From positions 148,993-212,992 of the forward strand of contig NZ_AMRG01000005.1 in assembly GCF_000299895.1 (NCBI RefSeq): a stretch of DNA of 64,000 nucleotides, given 5' to 3'. The notes under the pieces are model-generated. The model had not been told where the DNA came from. It saw only the letters and a list, made by a program, of their open reading frames with translations, and did no database searches. The number at the start of each line of letters is the position of its first letter. Within the stretch, counting starts at the first letter, position 1. Shown here piece by piece: positions 21,443 to 29,200 of the stretch. The stretch comes from Idiomarina xiamenensis 10-D-4 (GTDB taxonomy: Bacteria; Pseudomonadota; Gammaproteobacteria; Enterobacterales; Alteromonadaceae). The position numbers and the translations under genes were made by a program.

Positions 21443-21793
21443 ATGATAGTTGAAAGCGATGGCTATATAGAACTGATTCAGTATCTGACCGGTCAACTGT
21501 CGGTGTTTGCCACCGGAGCTAACACCGTCGCGTCAGAACAAGCCGACTACACGCTACGTGAACTGTTTGAAGAGCGCCTCGCCAGCAACATCATGGCGGT
21601 ATGCCAACAACACCAGCTCGATCAAAGCCAACGCCTAGATATTATTCGTGAAACCGATGCCGTACTTTATGATTTAGAAGAAGTGTTGTCATCGGTACTC
21701 AATAATCACCCGACCCCCGAACAAGAAGCTTTTGCCGAAGAGTTTATCGGCTTAGTGAAGAACTTATTTGATACTCGTATAAACGCAGGTTAA
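21443..21793 (+). CDS. DUF3802 family protein
   Basis: 116-residue acidic, helical protein with no signal or membrane segment. The sequence (ESDGYIELIQYLTGQLSVF, TLRELFEERLASNIMAVC) matches what I know of DUF3802, a family confined to Shewanella and near relatives and typically found next to the ast genes. The function is unknown. It is separated from astD by a terminator and lies 4 bases before the OsmC gene, so those two are probably cotranscribed. Confidence 0.78.
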   Translation: MIVESDGYIELIQYLTGQLSVFATGANTVASEQADYTLRELFEERLASNIMAVCQQHQLDQSQRLDIIRETDAVLYDLEEVLSSVLNNHPTPEQEAFAEEFIGLVKNLFDTRINAG

Positions 21794-21797
21794 GCGC

Positions 21798-22214
21798 ATG
21801 AAAGCAGTGGTAAAGTGGGTTGCCGAAGAAACCTTTATGGGCACCTCAGAAAGCGGTCACCAAGTGGTGTTAGATGCCAATAAGGGCGCTCATGCGCCCA
21901 GCCCAATGGAAAACGTGTTGATTTCTTTGGGGGGCTGCTCGTCGGTTGATGTGGTCTCTATTTTACAAAAAGCACGACAATACATTACCGATTGTCGCTG
22001 CGAGATCAGCGCCGAACGCGCCGATGCGGTGCCAGCGGTATTTACCCGTATTCATTTGCACTTTGTGGTGAGCGGTTTTGCCGTCGCCGAAAAACATGTT
22101 GAACGTGCGGTAGCGTTGTCCGCCGATAAATATTGTTCGGTAGCGAAGATGCTAGAAAAAGCGGTGACTATTAGCCATAGCTTTGCCATCGAAGAGGCGC
22201 CACGTCCGGCATGA
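21798..22214 (+). CDS. OsmC family protein, YhfA-like
   Basis: OsmC/Ohr-fold protein with the two conserved reactive cysteines, one in LGGCSSVDVVSIL and one in SADKYCSVAKML, as in thiol peroxidases that reduce organic hydroperoxides. 138 residues. It most resembles YhfA, which in E. coli is the neighbour of prkB; here prkB is likewise close by (23066-23965). YhfA itself has no proven substrate. The stop overlaps the rlmJ start (ATGA), showing coupling. Confidence 0.85.
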   Translation: MKAVVKWVAEETFMGTSESGHQVVLDANKGAHAPSPMENVLISLGGCSSVDVVSILQKARQYITDCRCEISAERADAVPAVFTRIHLHFVVSGFAVAEKHVERAVALSADKYCSVAKMLEKAVTISHSFAIEEAPRPA

Positions 22215-23062
22215 ATTATCGCCATGCCTATCATGCCGGTAATTTTGCCGATGTATTCAAGCACTGCTTGTGGTATCAGTGCTTAAGCTATTTACAGCAA
22301 AAAGACACGCCCTATTTTGTCTTAGATAGTCACGGTGGTATCGGTTTATACGAATTAACCGGTGAGCAAGCCAGCAAAACCGCCGAATGGCAGCAAGGCA
22401 TTGCGCGCGTTATCGACGATAGCCAAGCACCGGCGCTGATGCAGCCCTATCTGGATGCGGTGCGCTTGATGAACCGCGATAACATGAGCCTGCGCTGGTA
22501 TCCCGGCTCGCCGCTATTAACCTCGGCGTTATTACGTGACCAAGACCGGGCAGTGGTGTGCGAACTGCATCCCGAAGATGGCCCCGCGTTAGCGCAAAAC
22601 CTCGGTCGTAGTCACGCTCACCGCGTGCATTTAGGGGACGGCTATCAGGCGCTTAAACATTACTTACCGCCACAGCAGAAGCGCGGTATCGTATTGATTG
22701 ACCCGCCGTTTGAGAAACCCGACGAGTTCAGTGCCATGTTGGCAGCCATTAAAGTTCATGTTAAGCAATGGCGGCATGCGTCGATGGCGCTTTGGTATCC
22801 GATTAAAGATCCGTTGGCTATCGCCACATTTCAGCAGCAAATTGCCGCTATACCGCAGTTGGCAAAAACGCTTGCGGTCGATTTTTGTGTGCGTGAAGCA
22901 AATACCGACAAGGGGTTGCACGGTTGTGGCATGATTTTAGTTAATCCGGCCTATGGTGTGGTGCAATCGTTGCCGCAATGGCTACCTTATTTAACCGAGC
23001 GTTTGGCGCAAGGGCCCGGCGCGCGATGGGATAGCCGCTGGTTGGTGGCTGACGCTAACTAA
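22211..23062 (+). CDS. rlmJ: 23S rRNA (adenine-2030-N6)-methyltransferase
   Basis: Methylates A2030 of 23S rRNA using SAM. The start MNYRHAYHAGNFADVFKH is the family signature, and the catalytic DPPF motif is at about residues 164-167 (VLIDPPFEKPDEF). 283 residues against 280 in E. coli. The start overlaps the OsmC stop by 4 bases. The C-terminus ends 3 bases from the stop of the converging prkB. Confidence 0.95.
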   Translation: MNYRHAYHAGNFADVFKHCLWYQCLSYLQQKDTPYFVLDSHGGIGLYELTGEQASKTAEWQQGIARVIDDSQAPALMQPYLDAVRLMNRDNMSLRWYPGSPLLTSALLRDQDRAVVCELHPEDGPALAQNLGRSHAHRVHLGDGYQALKHYLPPQQKRGIVLIDPPFEKPDEFSAMLAAIKVHVKQWRHASMALWYPIKDPLAIATFQQQIAAIPQLAKTLAVDFCVREANTDKGLHGCGMILVNPAYGVVQSLPQWLPYLTERLAQGPGARWDSRWLVADAN

Positions 23063-23065
23063 CCA

Positions 23066-23965
23066 TTAACGGTTATTGAGCCAATCGATTTGCGCGCGCG
23101 CACTTTGCTTTTTATCAAGAATTTGCTCGATCAGTGGCATTAAAATCAATTCCATGGCGAACACCATTTTGCCACCCGGTACCACCAACGTGTTCATACG
23201 AGACATAAAGGCGCCGTCGATCATCTGCAAGTAATAAGGAAAATCGACGTCTTTCATGCCACGAAAACGAATCACTACAAAGCTTTCATCCAACGAAGGG
23301 ATATCTTTAGCACTAAAGGGGTTAGAGGTATCCACCGTAGGCACGCGTTGAAAGTTAATATGAGTGCGCGAGAACTGCGGTACGATATGGTGAATATAGT
23401 CCTCCATACTGCGCACAATACTTTGCGTAACCGCTTCGCGCGAGTGGCCACGCTCTTGGGTATCGCGGATCAGTTTTTGAATCCATTCCAGGTTAACAAT
23501 AGGTACCATGCCAATCAATAAATCGACATGCTTGGCAACATCGTAGCTGTCGCCGCACACACCACCGTGCAAACCTTCATAAAACAGGGCATCGGTGTGC
23601 TCAGGCAGCGCTTCCCAAGGGGTAAAGGTGCCCGGCATTTGATTATAAGGAACGGCGTCGTCAAAGCTGTGCAGATAGCGCCGAATTTCACCTTGCCCGG
23701 TTTCACCATAGGCTTTAAACAAGCCCTCTAAACGCTGAAAATCGTTGGCCTCGGGGCCAAAGTAACTGATGTGTCGGCCCTGTTCTTGCGCCTTCCGAAT
23801 GGCTAAGTCCATTTCTGGGCGCGAATAGCGATGAAAGCTATCACCCTCGACAAATGCCGCCGACAGATCCAAGGTTCGGAAAATATGCCGTAACGCTTGA
23901 CCTGTGGTGGTGGTACCTGCTCCTGACGAACCGGTTACCGCGATGATGGGATGCTTTGCAGACAT
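23066..23965 (-). CDS. prkB: Phosphoribulokinase-type kinase PrkB
   Basis: P-loop kinase (AVTGSSGAGTTTTGQAL near residue 12) of the phosphoribulokinase/uridine kinase family. EGDSFHRY and YEGLHGGV are landmarks of the active site. 299 residues against 289 for E. coli PrkB (YhfL region). In organisms without Rubisco its physiological role is unclear; no Calvin-cycle genes are seen here. The neighbouring OsmC-like gene repeats the prkB-yhfA association of enterobacteria. Confidence 0.93.
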   Translation of the reverse strand: MSAKHPIIAVTGSSGAGTTTTGQALRHIFRTLDLSAAFVEGDSFHRYSRPEMDLAIRKAQEQGRHISYFGPEANDFQRLEGLFKAYGETGQGEIRRYLHSFDDAVPYNQMPGTFTPWEALPEHTDALFYEGLHGGVCGDSYDVAKHVDLLIGMVPIVNLEWIQKLIRDTQERGHSREAVTQSIVRSMEDYIHHIVPQFSRTHINFQRVPTVDTSNPFSAKDIPSLDESFVVIRFRGMKDVDFPYYLQMIDGAFMSRMNTLVVPGGKMVFAMELILMPLIEQILDKKQSARAQIDWLNNR

Positions 23966-24057
23966 ATCGTCCTCGAAAATAGAGCCAACCGTTGTTATAC
24001 GGGGTTGAGTTAGGGTAGGTCAAGTTAACATTTTTATTACAAGGCAGCAGCGTAGCG

Positions 24058-24285
24058 CTAATAATGCGGTGGCGGTGGCTCTTGGCTGGCATCGGCGTTA
24101 GGTAGTGCATCGTCATCGCGTAAGTTTTTCACTTTGCTTGCAACCAACTTTAACTGCTGCTGCAACTGCTGTAACTCGCGGCTTTGCTGAGTCACTAAAT
24201 GATTCAACGAATCAATGACGTCGTCTTGAAAAGCTAACTGGCTTTCCAGTTTATCCATACGCTGGATTAACGCTTTATCTGTCAT
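24058..24285 (-). CDS. slyX: SlyX protein
   Basis: 75 residues, an almost continuous coiled coil (DKLESQLAFQDDVIDSLNHL) ending in a Pro-rich tail (QEPPPPHY), which is the SlyX pattern. E. coli SlyX is 72 residues. The function is unknown; it is usually next to the FkpA/SlyD isomerases, as here (FKBP at 25511). It is in the same orientation as, and 26 bases after, the WD40 lipoprotein gene. Confidence 0.9.
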   Translation of the reverse strand: MTDKALIQRMDKLESQLAFQDDVIDSLNHLVTQQSRELQQLQQQLKLVASKVKNLRDDDALPNADASQEPPPPHY

Positions 24286-24310
24286 AACTATCCTCAGATA
24301 GGAGTGAATA

Positions 24311-25327
24311 TCAAGGTTGCGACGCAGGTTTGTTAGCGCTGTCCTGACCCAGCATGATTTGCCAGCGTTCGGCTAGACCTGCTGAGCTTTCGCTAAGTAG
24401 TTGATTATCGTCGCGAGTTAAACCCAATGCTAATACCGCGGCACTAGCTGGGCGGTGCTGTTCGGGTAAATTAATCGACCAATGGCGCAGCGCCTCGCCG
24501 TCGCTCACTTGCCAAACGGTAATACGTCGTGATGGCGCGCCGGTAATAAAATAGCGACCGTCGTGGCTAAAGGTTGCGGCGCTAAAAATACGCTGTCGGT
24601 CAAAAAAGCGCAACTTTGTCTGACGTTGACCGTCGGGTAAACGCCAAATATTGGCATTGTCTTTACTGTCGGCACTAAAAGCGTAACGACCTTGCGCATC
24701 TAAGGCTACCTGCGTGACGCGGCTGTCGTGTTGCCAGCGATGAACAATTTGGCCACTCTCGGTATCCCATAAGATGGCGTTATGATCGTTGCTACCGCTA
24801 AGCACATAACGGCCATTGGCGGATATGGCTAACGCGTTGACGCGTTCACTGTGCCCATAAAACTCCAGTCGGCGGCCACTATTGGGATTGAAAGCGATTT
24901 GCATACCATTAGTTTTGGCGAGCACGATAACGGTACCGTTGGCGCTGACTGCAAGCCGATGAATGCGGCCGTTACCAATATGCCAATAACCCAGCGACTC
25001 GCCGCTACTCACTTGCCACAACGAAAAGTCCTGACTATCGGCTAACGCCGCAACTTCACCACTGGCACTGATGTCGACGTCGACAATTTGTTGACCGCTA
25101 TTATGCCGCCAATGGTAATAGTCGCCGCGCTCGTCGGCAAACCAGAGACTAGCGCTGCCGTCGTCGTTAGCGACCAGCGAGAAGCTGCCATCATTGGCGA
25201 CGTCGGCACTAAAGCTGCTCTGATTGTCATGGCGAAACTCGGCCAATTTTTGCGGTGGTTCACTGCAAGCGCTGAGCAAGGTGGCAGTCAGGCTTGACAG
25301 TAATAACGCGGTTAACGGCTTCAACAT
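24311..25327 (-). CDS. WD40-repeat lipoprotein
   Basis: The lipoprotein signal ends in LLSAC (Cys about 20). The rest is a beta-propeller of WD40-type repeats; the clearest is VLSGSNDHNAILWDTESG, with four or five others (VSDGEALRHW, WRLPDGQRQTKL). Such propellers are scaffolds, probably at the inner face of the outer membrane or in the periplasm. A TTG at 25333 has a better-spaced AAAAGG, but ATG 25327 is the conventional start. It is divergent from the FKBP gene and upstream of slyX. Confidence 0.82.
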   Translation of the reverse strand: MLKPLTALLLSSLTATLLSACSEPPQKLAEFRHDNQSSFSADVANDGSFSLVANDDGSASLWFADERGDYYHWRHNSGQQIVDVDISASGEVAALADSQDFSLWQVSSGESLGYWHIGNGRIHRLAVSANGTVIVLAKTNGMQIAFNPNSGRRLEFYGHSERVNALAISANGRYVLSGSNDHNAILWDTESGQIVHRWQHDSRVTQVALDAQGRYAFSADSKDNANIWRLPDGQRQTKLRFFDRQRIFSAATFSHDGRYFITGAPSRRITVWQVSDGEALRHWSINLPEQHRPASAAVLALGLTRDDNQLLSESSAGLAERWQIMLGQDSANKPASQP

Positions 25328-25342
25328 AGGCAAGCGTACCTT

Positions 25343-25376
25343 TTCTTGTGTACTATAGGTTCTTGTATACTATAGG
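25343..25376. repeat. 17-bp tandem direct repeat between divergent genes
   Basis: TTCTTGTGTACTATAGG at 25343-25359 is followed immediately by TTCTTGTATACTATAGG at 25360-25376; the copies differ at one base. Each contains TATA-like hexamers on both strands (TATACT on plus, TATAGT on minus), so the duplication probably affects the divergent promoter region of the WD40 lipoprotein and the FKBP gene. Confidence 0.8.
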
Positions 25377-25510
25377 CTTCGACTCGCTGTTTTATTATGG
25401 CATAGTCTTAGGGCCTGTTGATCGTTGTCGCCGATAATGCCGATAAATCAACGATAAATGTCAATCGATCTGACAATAGCATAGTCAAGAACAACCTCTT
25501 GGAGATAATT

Positions 25511-26257
25511 ATGAAGCACATCGCGAAGCCTTTGGCTTTGTCTGCAATCGCCCTGACTGTGGTCGCTTGCTCGAAGCAAGAACCGTATCCGGTGAGTGAG
25601 CAAAAACTAGAAAACCAACAAGACAAGCAAGCTTATGCCTTAGGTGCATCGGTGGGTAGCTTTGTCGCCGCTAACCTTGATCGCCAAGAAGAAGCCGACT
25701 TAGTGTTAGATCGTAATGTGGTTATCGCTGGTTTTGTGGACGCGGTAAAAGACAGCAGCAAGTTGTCAGACAAAGAAGCCGAGGATCTGCTCAATGAGTT
25801 ACGTGAGCAAGCGGTTAAACAACGCCAAGAAGTGCTGGGTGCTAAAGCCAAGAAAGAAGGTGAAGATTACTTAGCCGAAAACGCTAAGCGTGATGGCGTT
25901 AAAGTCACCGACTCGGGCTTGCAGTATGAAGTTTTACGTGAAGGCGATGGTGCACAACCGCAGGCCGACGACTTTGTTGAAGTTCACTATAAGGGCACCT
26001 TAGTCAATGGTGACGTATTCGACAGTTCTTACGAGCGTCAAAAACCTACCGTATTAGCCTTGAATCGCGTTATCTCGGGTTGGACTGAGGGGTTACAGCT
26101 AATGAAAGTGGGTGCTAAATACCGCTTTGTGATCCCTGCTGAGCTGGCCTATGGCGACCGTGAGATGGGCGGCGGTGATATTCCACCTAATTCGACATTG
26201 ATTTTTGAAGTTGAGCTACTGGATATCAAAAATCCTGAGCAAGACAGCGGCGAATAA
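25511..26257 (+). CDS. fkpA: FKBP-type peptidyl-prolyl isomerase, FkpA-like lipoprotein
   Basis: Periplasmic prolyl isomerase and chaperone. The N-terminal dimerisation domain of helices (AYALGASVGSFVAANL) is followed by the FKBP domain from about residue 140: DFVEVHYKGTLVNGDVFDSS, RVISGWTEGLQLMKVG, PAELAYGDREMGGG, and the ending STLIFEVELLDI. Unlike E. coli FkpA, the signal ends in a lipobox (LTVVACSKQ), so it is probably membrane-anchored. ATG 25511 with TTGGAG. 248 residues. Divergent from the WD40 lipoprotein gene. Confidence 0.93.
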   Translation: MKHIAKPLALSAIALTVVACSKQEPYPVSEQKLENQQDKQAYALGASVGSFVAANLDRQEEADLVLDRNVVIAGFVDAVKDSSKLSDKEAEDLLNELREQAVKQRQEVLGAKAKKEGEDYLAENAKRDGVKVTDSGLQYEVLREGDGAQPQADDFVEVHYKGTLVNGDVFDSSYERQKPTVLALNRVISGWTEGLQLMKVGAKYRFVIPAELAYGDREMGGGDIPPNSTLIFEVELLDIKNPEQDSGE

Positions 26258-26279
26258 CGCTGGCTAAAAATCATAGTCG

Positions 26280-26312
26280 AAAAAGGCGGTGCATTAGCGC
26301 CGCCTTTTTTAT
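26280..26312 (+). terminator. Rho-independent terminator after fkpA
   Basis: AAAAAGGCGGTGC pairs with GCGCCGCCTTTTTT around an ATTA loop (one G-T wobble), followed by TATT. It is 22 bases after the fkpA stop and just before the end of the converging rsd, and could serve both. Confidence 0.88.
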
Positions 26313-26319
26313 TGTCTGC

Positions 26320-26790
26320 TCACAGCAAGCTTTGTTGGTCTAAATCGCCGAGCAGGCGGTCTTCAAACTCCAGACGTAATTCAATCGCTTCGCCAAGCGC
26401 CGATAAGTCACGGTCGAAAGTGGCAAATTCGCTGTCTGCAGCGATATTGCCGTAGCGGTCATTAAAGTCCAGCGCGATATCGGTGGTGTCGGCGATCAGC
26501 GGAAATAAGTCGTCGGTTAAACGACCAATTTCATGGCCACGGCTAACATGCTCGCGAGTAATATGGTCATACACCTCAAAATGCCCAGCCGACACATAGT
26601 CGACCAGTTGCCCGCAAAACTCGCGAATACTTTCAATTGCAGGGAGTTCTTGCTGATCCTTGGTATAAGGTGGAAGCCCTGCTAACTGACAGTAACCGAC
26701 CAGCAATTGCTGACGCTCATTAAGCCAGTGGTCGATAGCCTGATTGTTGCCACCCCACCTTTGTTTGGCTTTTTCAGCGCGGGTTAACAT
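26320..26790 (-). CDS. rsd: Regulator of sigma D (anti-sigma-70 factor)
   Basis: Binds free sigma-70 and favours alternative sigma factors in stationary phase. The sequence matches Rsd over its 156 residues (158 in E. coli): KAKQRWGGNNQAIDHWLNERQQLL at the N-terminus, REFCGQLVDYVSAGHFEVYDH with the sigma-contact region, and DFNDRYG. Its position divergent from nudC-hemE is the classical rsd-nudC-hemE arrangement. A minus-strand site CAGGAGAAAACC lies upstream of the ATG. Confidence 0.94.
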   Translation of the reverse strand: MLTRAEKAKQRWGGNNQAIDHWLNERQQLLVGYCQLAGLPPYTKDQQELPAIESIREFCGQLVDYVSAGHFEVYDHITREHVSRGHEIGRLTDDLFPLIADTTDIALDFNDRYGNIAADSEFATFDRDLSALGEAIELRLEFEDRLLGDLDQQSLL

Positions 26791-26892
26791 GGTTTTCTCC
26801 TGCCTTTTTCTCTCCTATGAATGTATAGCTAGGGTATAATGCTCGTCAACGAATTGATAGCCCCAAAACGTTAACAACTGTTGAGGTGAAAC

Positions 26893-27708
26893 ATGGTTAA
26901 ACCGAATGTCCGGCCCGCCGCCGACGAACCCTGCTGGTGGTTCATCGTGGTGGCCGGTGAAGTGATTGTTACTGACGCCTCACCACGCGTGCCATTTGGT
27001 TGCCAAGCGGATTTACCGTTGCCCGACTTGCAAGACTATACCGTGCTGCAATTAGGCGAATTACGTGAGCGCCCTTGTTATTTGGTGATGGCGGATTATG
27101 GTGACCAACAGTTTAGCGGCTTAGGTGAGTTCCAGTCGCTAAGAGTGCTGTTATTCGAAGATGAAGCGTTATTTGCCATGGCTGGGCGTGCCAGCCAGGT
27201 TGCCGAGTTTTTATTAACTCACCGTTATTGCGGGCGCTGTGGTAGTCGTATGGAAACCATCGAATGGGAGTTGGCAACACAATGCTCGCGCTGTTCTCAT
27301 CGCTGCTATCCGCGTATCTCGCCATGCATCATCGTCGCCATTCGACGCGGACGGCAGTTGTTATTAGCCCGTGGTAAACGTCATAAAGCCGGTTTGTATT
27401 CCATTTTAGCGGGCTTTGTCGAAACCGGTGAGTCGTTAGAACAAGCGTTGCACCGTGAGGTGATGGAAGAGGCCGGTATTGAAGTTAATCAGCTACAGTA
27501 TCACTTTAGTCAGCCGTGGCCGTTTCCGCACTCGCTGATGATGGGCTATACCGCTGTTTGGCAGGCTGGTCAGTTACGCCTCGATCCGCTGGAATTAGAA
27601 CAGGGCGATTGGTTTGACATTGATCAGTTGCCGCAGACACCACCGGCAGGGACGATTGCGCATCGCCTGATCGAACTGTCGAAAGCATTGATAACTGCAG
27701 AGAGCTGA
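26893..27708 (+). CDS. nudC: NADH pyrophosphatase / RNA deNADding enzyme
   Basis: Hydrolyses NAD(H) and removes NAD caps from RNA. A zinc ribbon (CGRCGSR ... CSRCSHRCYPR, about residues 113-135) precedes the Nudix box GFVETGESLEQALHREVMEEAGI. The NAD-type specificity motif SQPWPFPHSLM follows. 271 residues against 257 in E. coli, the excess being N-terminal. The ATG at 26893 follows TTGAGGTGAAAC. The gene is followed by its own terminator before hemE. Confidence 0.96.
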   Translation: MVKPNVRPAADEPCWWFIVVAGEVIVTDASPRVPFGCQADLPLPDLQDYTVLQLGELRERPCYLVMADYGDQQFSGLGEFQSLRVLLFEDEALFAMAGRASQVAEFLLTHRYCGRCGSRMETIEWELATQCSRCSHRCYPRISPCIIVAIRRGRQLLLARGKRHKAGLYSILAGFVETGESLEQALHREVMEEAGIEVNQLQYHFSQPWPFPHSLMMGYTAVWQAGQLRLDPLELEQGDWFDIDQLPQTPPAGTIAHRLIELSKALITAES

Positions 27709-27716
27709 TGGCGGTA

Positions 27717-27803
27717 ATAAAAACCCCTTCACGAGTGAAGGGGATAAGTAGCGCAGTTGAGGACTCGCTGCAGCGAGCTTTCTTGTTGTTTTTTTGTTAC
27801 GCC
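27717..27803 (-). ncRNA. Candidate small RNA, antisense strand between nudC and hemE
   Basis: A sigma-70-type promoter on the minus strand (27809-27837) would start RNA near 27803. About 60 bases later comes a 9-bp hairpin (CCCCTTCAC / GTGAAGGGG, 27724-27743) followed on that strand by TTTTTATT, a good intrinsic terminator. No gene on this strand would need a terminator here. The ~86-base RNA would have an A-rich, unpaired 5' stretch, an internal CTCGCTGCAGCGAG hairpin and the terminator stem, as in many Hfq-dependent sRNAs. I do not recognise a known family. Expression is unproven. Confidence 0.5.
27764..27795 (+). terminator. Rho-independent terminator after nudC
   Basis: The palindrome CTCGCTGCAGCGAG (5-bp stem, TGCA loop) is followed by CTTTCTTGTTGTTTTTTT on the plus strand, 56 bases after the nudC stop. 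The same palindrome would be an internal hairpin of the candidate minus-strand sRNA. Confidence 0.6.
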
Positions 27804-27808
27804 ATGTA

Positions 27809-27837
27809 GTTATAGCAGAGCATTTGCGCTAGCTCAA
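27809..27837 (-). promoter_or_regulatory. Sigma-70-type promoter on the minus strand
   Basis: On the minus strand TTGAGC (27837-27832) and TATAAC (27814-27809) are separated by exactly 17 bases: 4 of 6 and 5 of 6 consensus matches. It points away from hemE toward the hairpin at 27724-27743 and has no downstream protein-coding gene in its orientation before rsd. Confidence 0.5.
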
Positions 27838-27970
27838 GTAAAGGCCTGCCAATAGCAGCCCGATTGGCATGGGATTCCAGTGCAGATACTGGTAAAATCA
27901 CGCCGTTTTTTTGTACATTCGCCGATTTAAAACCGGCCACGGCAGTTGCCGAGCCAGCAAAGAGAGCGCC

Positions 27971-29035
27971 ATGACTGAATTAAAGAATGATGTTTATTTA
28001 CGTGCATTATTGCGCCAACCGACGACTCGCACGCCGATTTGGATGATGCGTCAGGCCGGTCGCTATTTACCTGAATATCGGGCGGTACGTGCCGAAGCTG
28101 GCGATTTCATGAGCGTTTGTCAAAACCCGGAGTTGGCCTGTGAAGTGACGCTGCAGCCGTTGCGTCGTTTTGCTTTAGATGCGGCGATTTTGTTTTCTGA
28201 CATTCTAACCATTCCTGATGCCATGGGCCTGGGGCTCTATTTTGAAACCGGCGAAGGTCCGCGCTTTCAACGACCGTTACAAGATCACGCCAGCATCGCT
28301 GCGTTACCGATACCCGATCCAGAACAAGAATTACGTTATGTGATGGATGCGGTTCGTACCATTCGCCGCGAGTTAAAAGGTGAAGTACCCTTGATAGGGT
28401 TCTCTGGTAGTCCGTGGACATTGGCGACCTACATGGTGGAAGGCGGTAGTACAAAGAACTTTGCCAAAGTGAAGCAAATGGCTTTTGCCGAACCTCAAAG
28501 CCTGCACTTGTTGCTGAGCAAGTTGGCTGATGCGGTCACCCTGTACTTAAATGCACAAATTGCTGCCGGTGCGCAGGCGGTAATGATCTTTGATACTTGG
28601 GGCGGGGTGTTGTCACCACGCGATTACCGTGAGTTTTCGCTGGCCTATATGCAACGTATCGTCGATGGACTCACCCGCGAGGCAGAAGGTCGCCGCGTGC
28701 CGGTAACGCTATTTACCAAAAATGGTGGGCAATGGTTAGCCGATATGGCCGCTACTGGCGCCGACGCCTTAGGGGTCGATTGGACCACCGATTTGGCCAG
28801 TGCGCGGGCCGCTGTCGGTGAGCGGGTGGCGCTGCAAGGTAATATGGACCCGAGTATGCTGTACGCGTCGCCGCAGCGTATCCGTGATGAAGTGAAAACC
28901 ATTCTAGCCAGTTATGGTGAAGGCCATGGGCACGTGTTTAACCTCGGTCATGGTATTCATCCGACAGTCGATCCAGAACATGCCGCCGCCTTCATTGATG
29001 CGGTACACGAGTTTAGTCCAGCCTACCATCGTTAA
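27971..29035 (+). CDS. hemE: Uroporphyrinogen decarboxylase
   Basis: Decarboxylates uroporphyrinogen III to coproporphyrinogen III in heme synthesis. The substrate-binding N-terminus [16 protein letters not shown], the catalytic Asp region [27 protein letters not shown], and the C-terminal [15 protein letters not shown] are all canonical. 354 residues, identical in length to E. coli HemE. ATG 27971 is preceded by AAGAGAGCGCC. It is the next gene after nudC, but a terminator lies between, so it is probably transcribed from its own promoter. Confidence 0.98.
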   Translation: MTELKNDVYLRALLRQPTTRTPIWMMRQAGRYLPEYRAVRAEAGDFMSVCQNPELACEVTLQPLRRFALDAAILFSDILTIPDAMGLGLYFETGEGPRFQRPLQDHASIAALPIPDPEQELRYVMDAVRTIRRELKGEVPLIGFSGSPWTLATYMVEGGSTKNFAKVKQMAFAEPQSLHLLLSKLADAVTLYLNAQIAAGAQAVMIFDTWGGVLSPRDYREFSLAYMQRIVDGLTREAEGRRVPVTLFTKNGGQWLADMAATGADALGVDWTTDLASARAAVGERVALQGNMDPSMLYASPQRIRDEVKTILASYGEGHGHVFNLGHGIHPTVDPEHAAAFIDAVHEFSPAYHR

Positions 29036-29200
29036 GCCTTTTTCAGCGCTGGTGGCAGGCCTGCTGCCAGCGCTCATCTTTACACTCTCTTTGCTTTTGC
29101 GGTAGAGCCTACATTCTAAGCGGTAAGCGGGCGTTACCTTGGCGCTGATGTCGTTAAAATACTAACAGTCCCTAAATCCTGTCATTTGCTTGAGGTAGTT

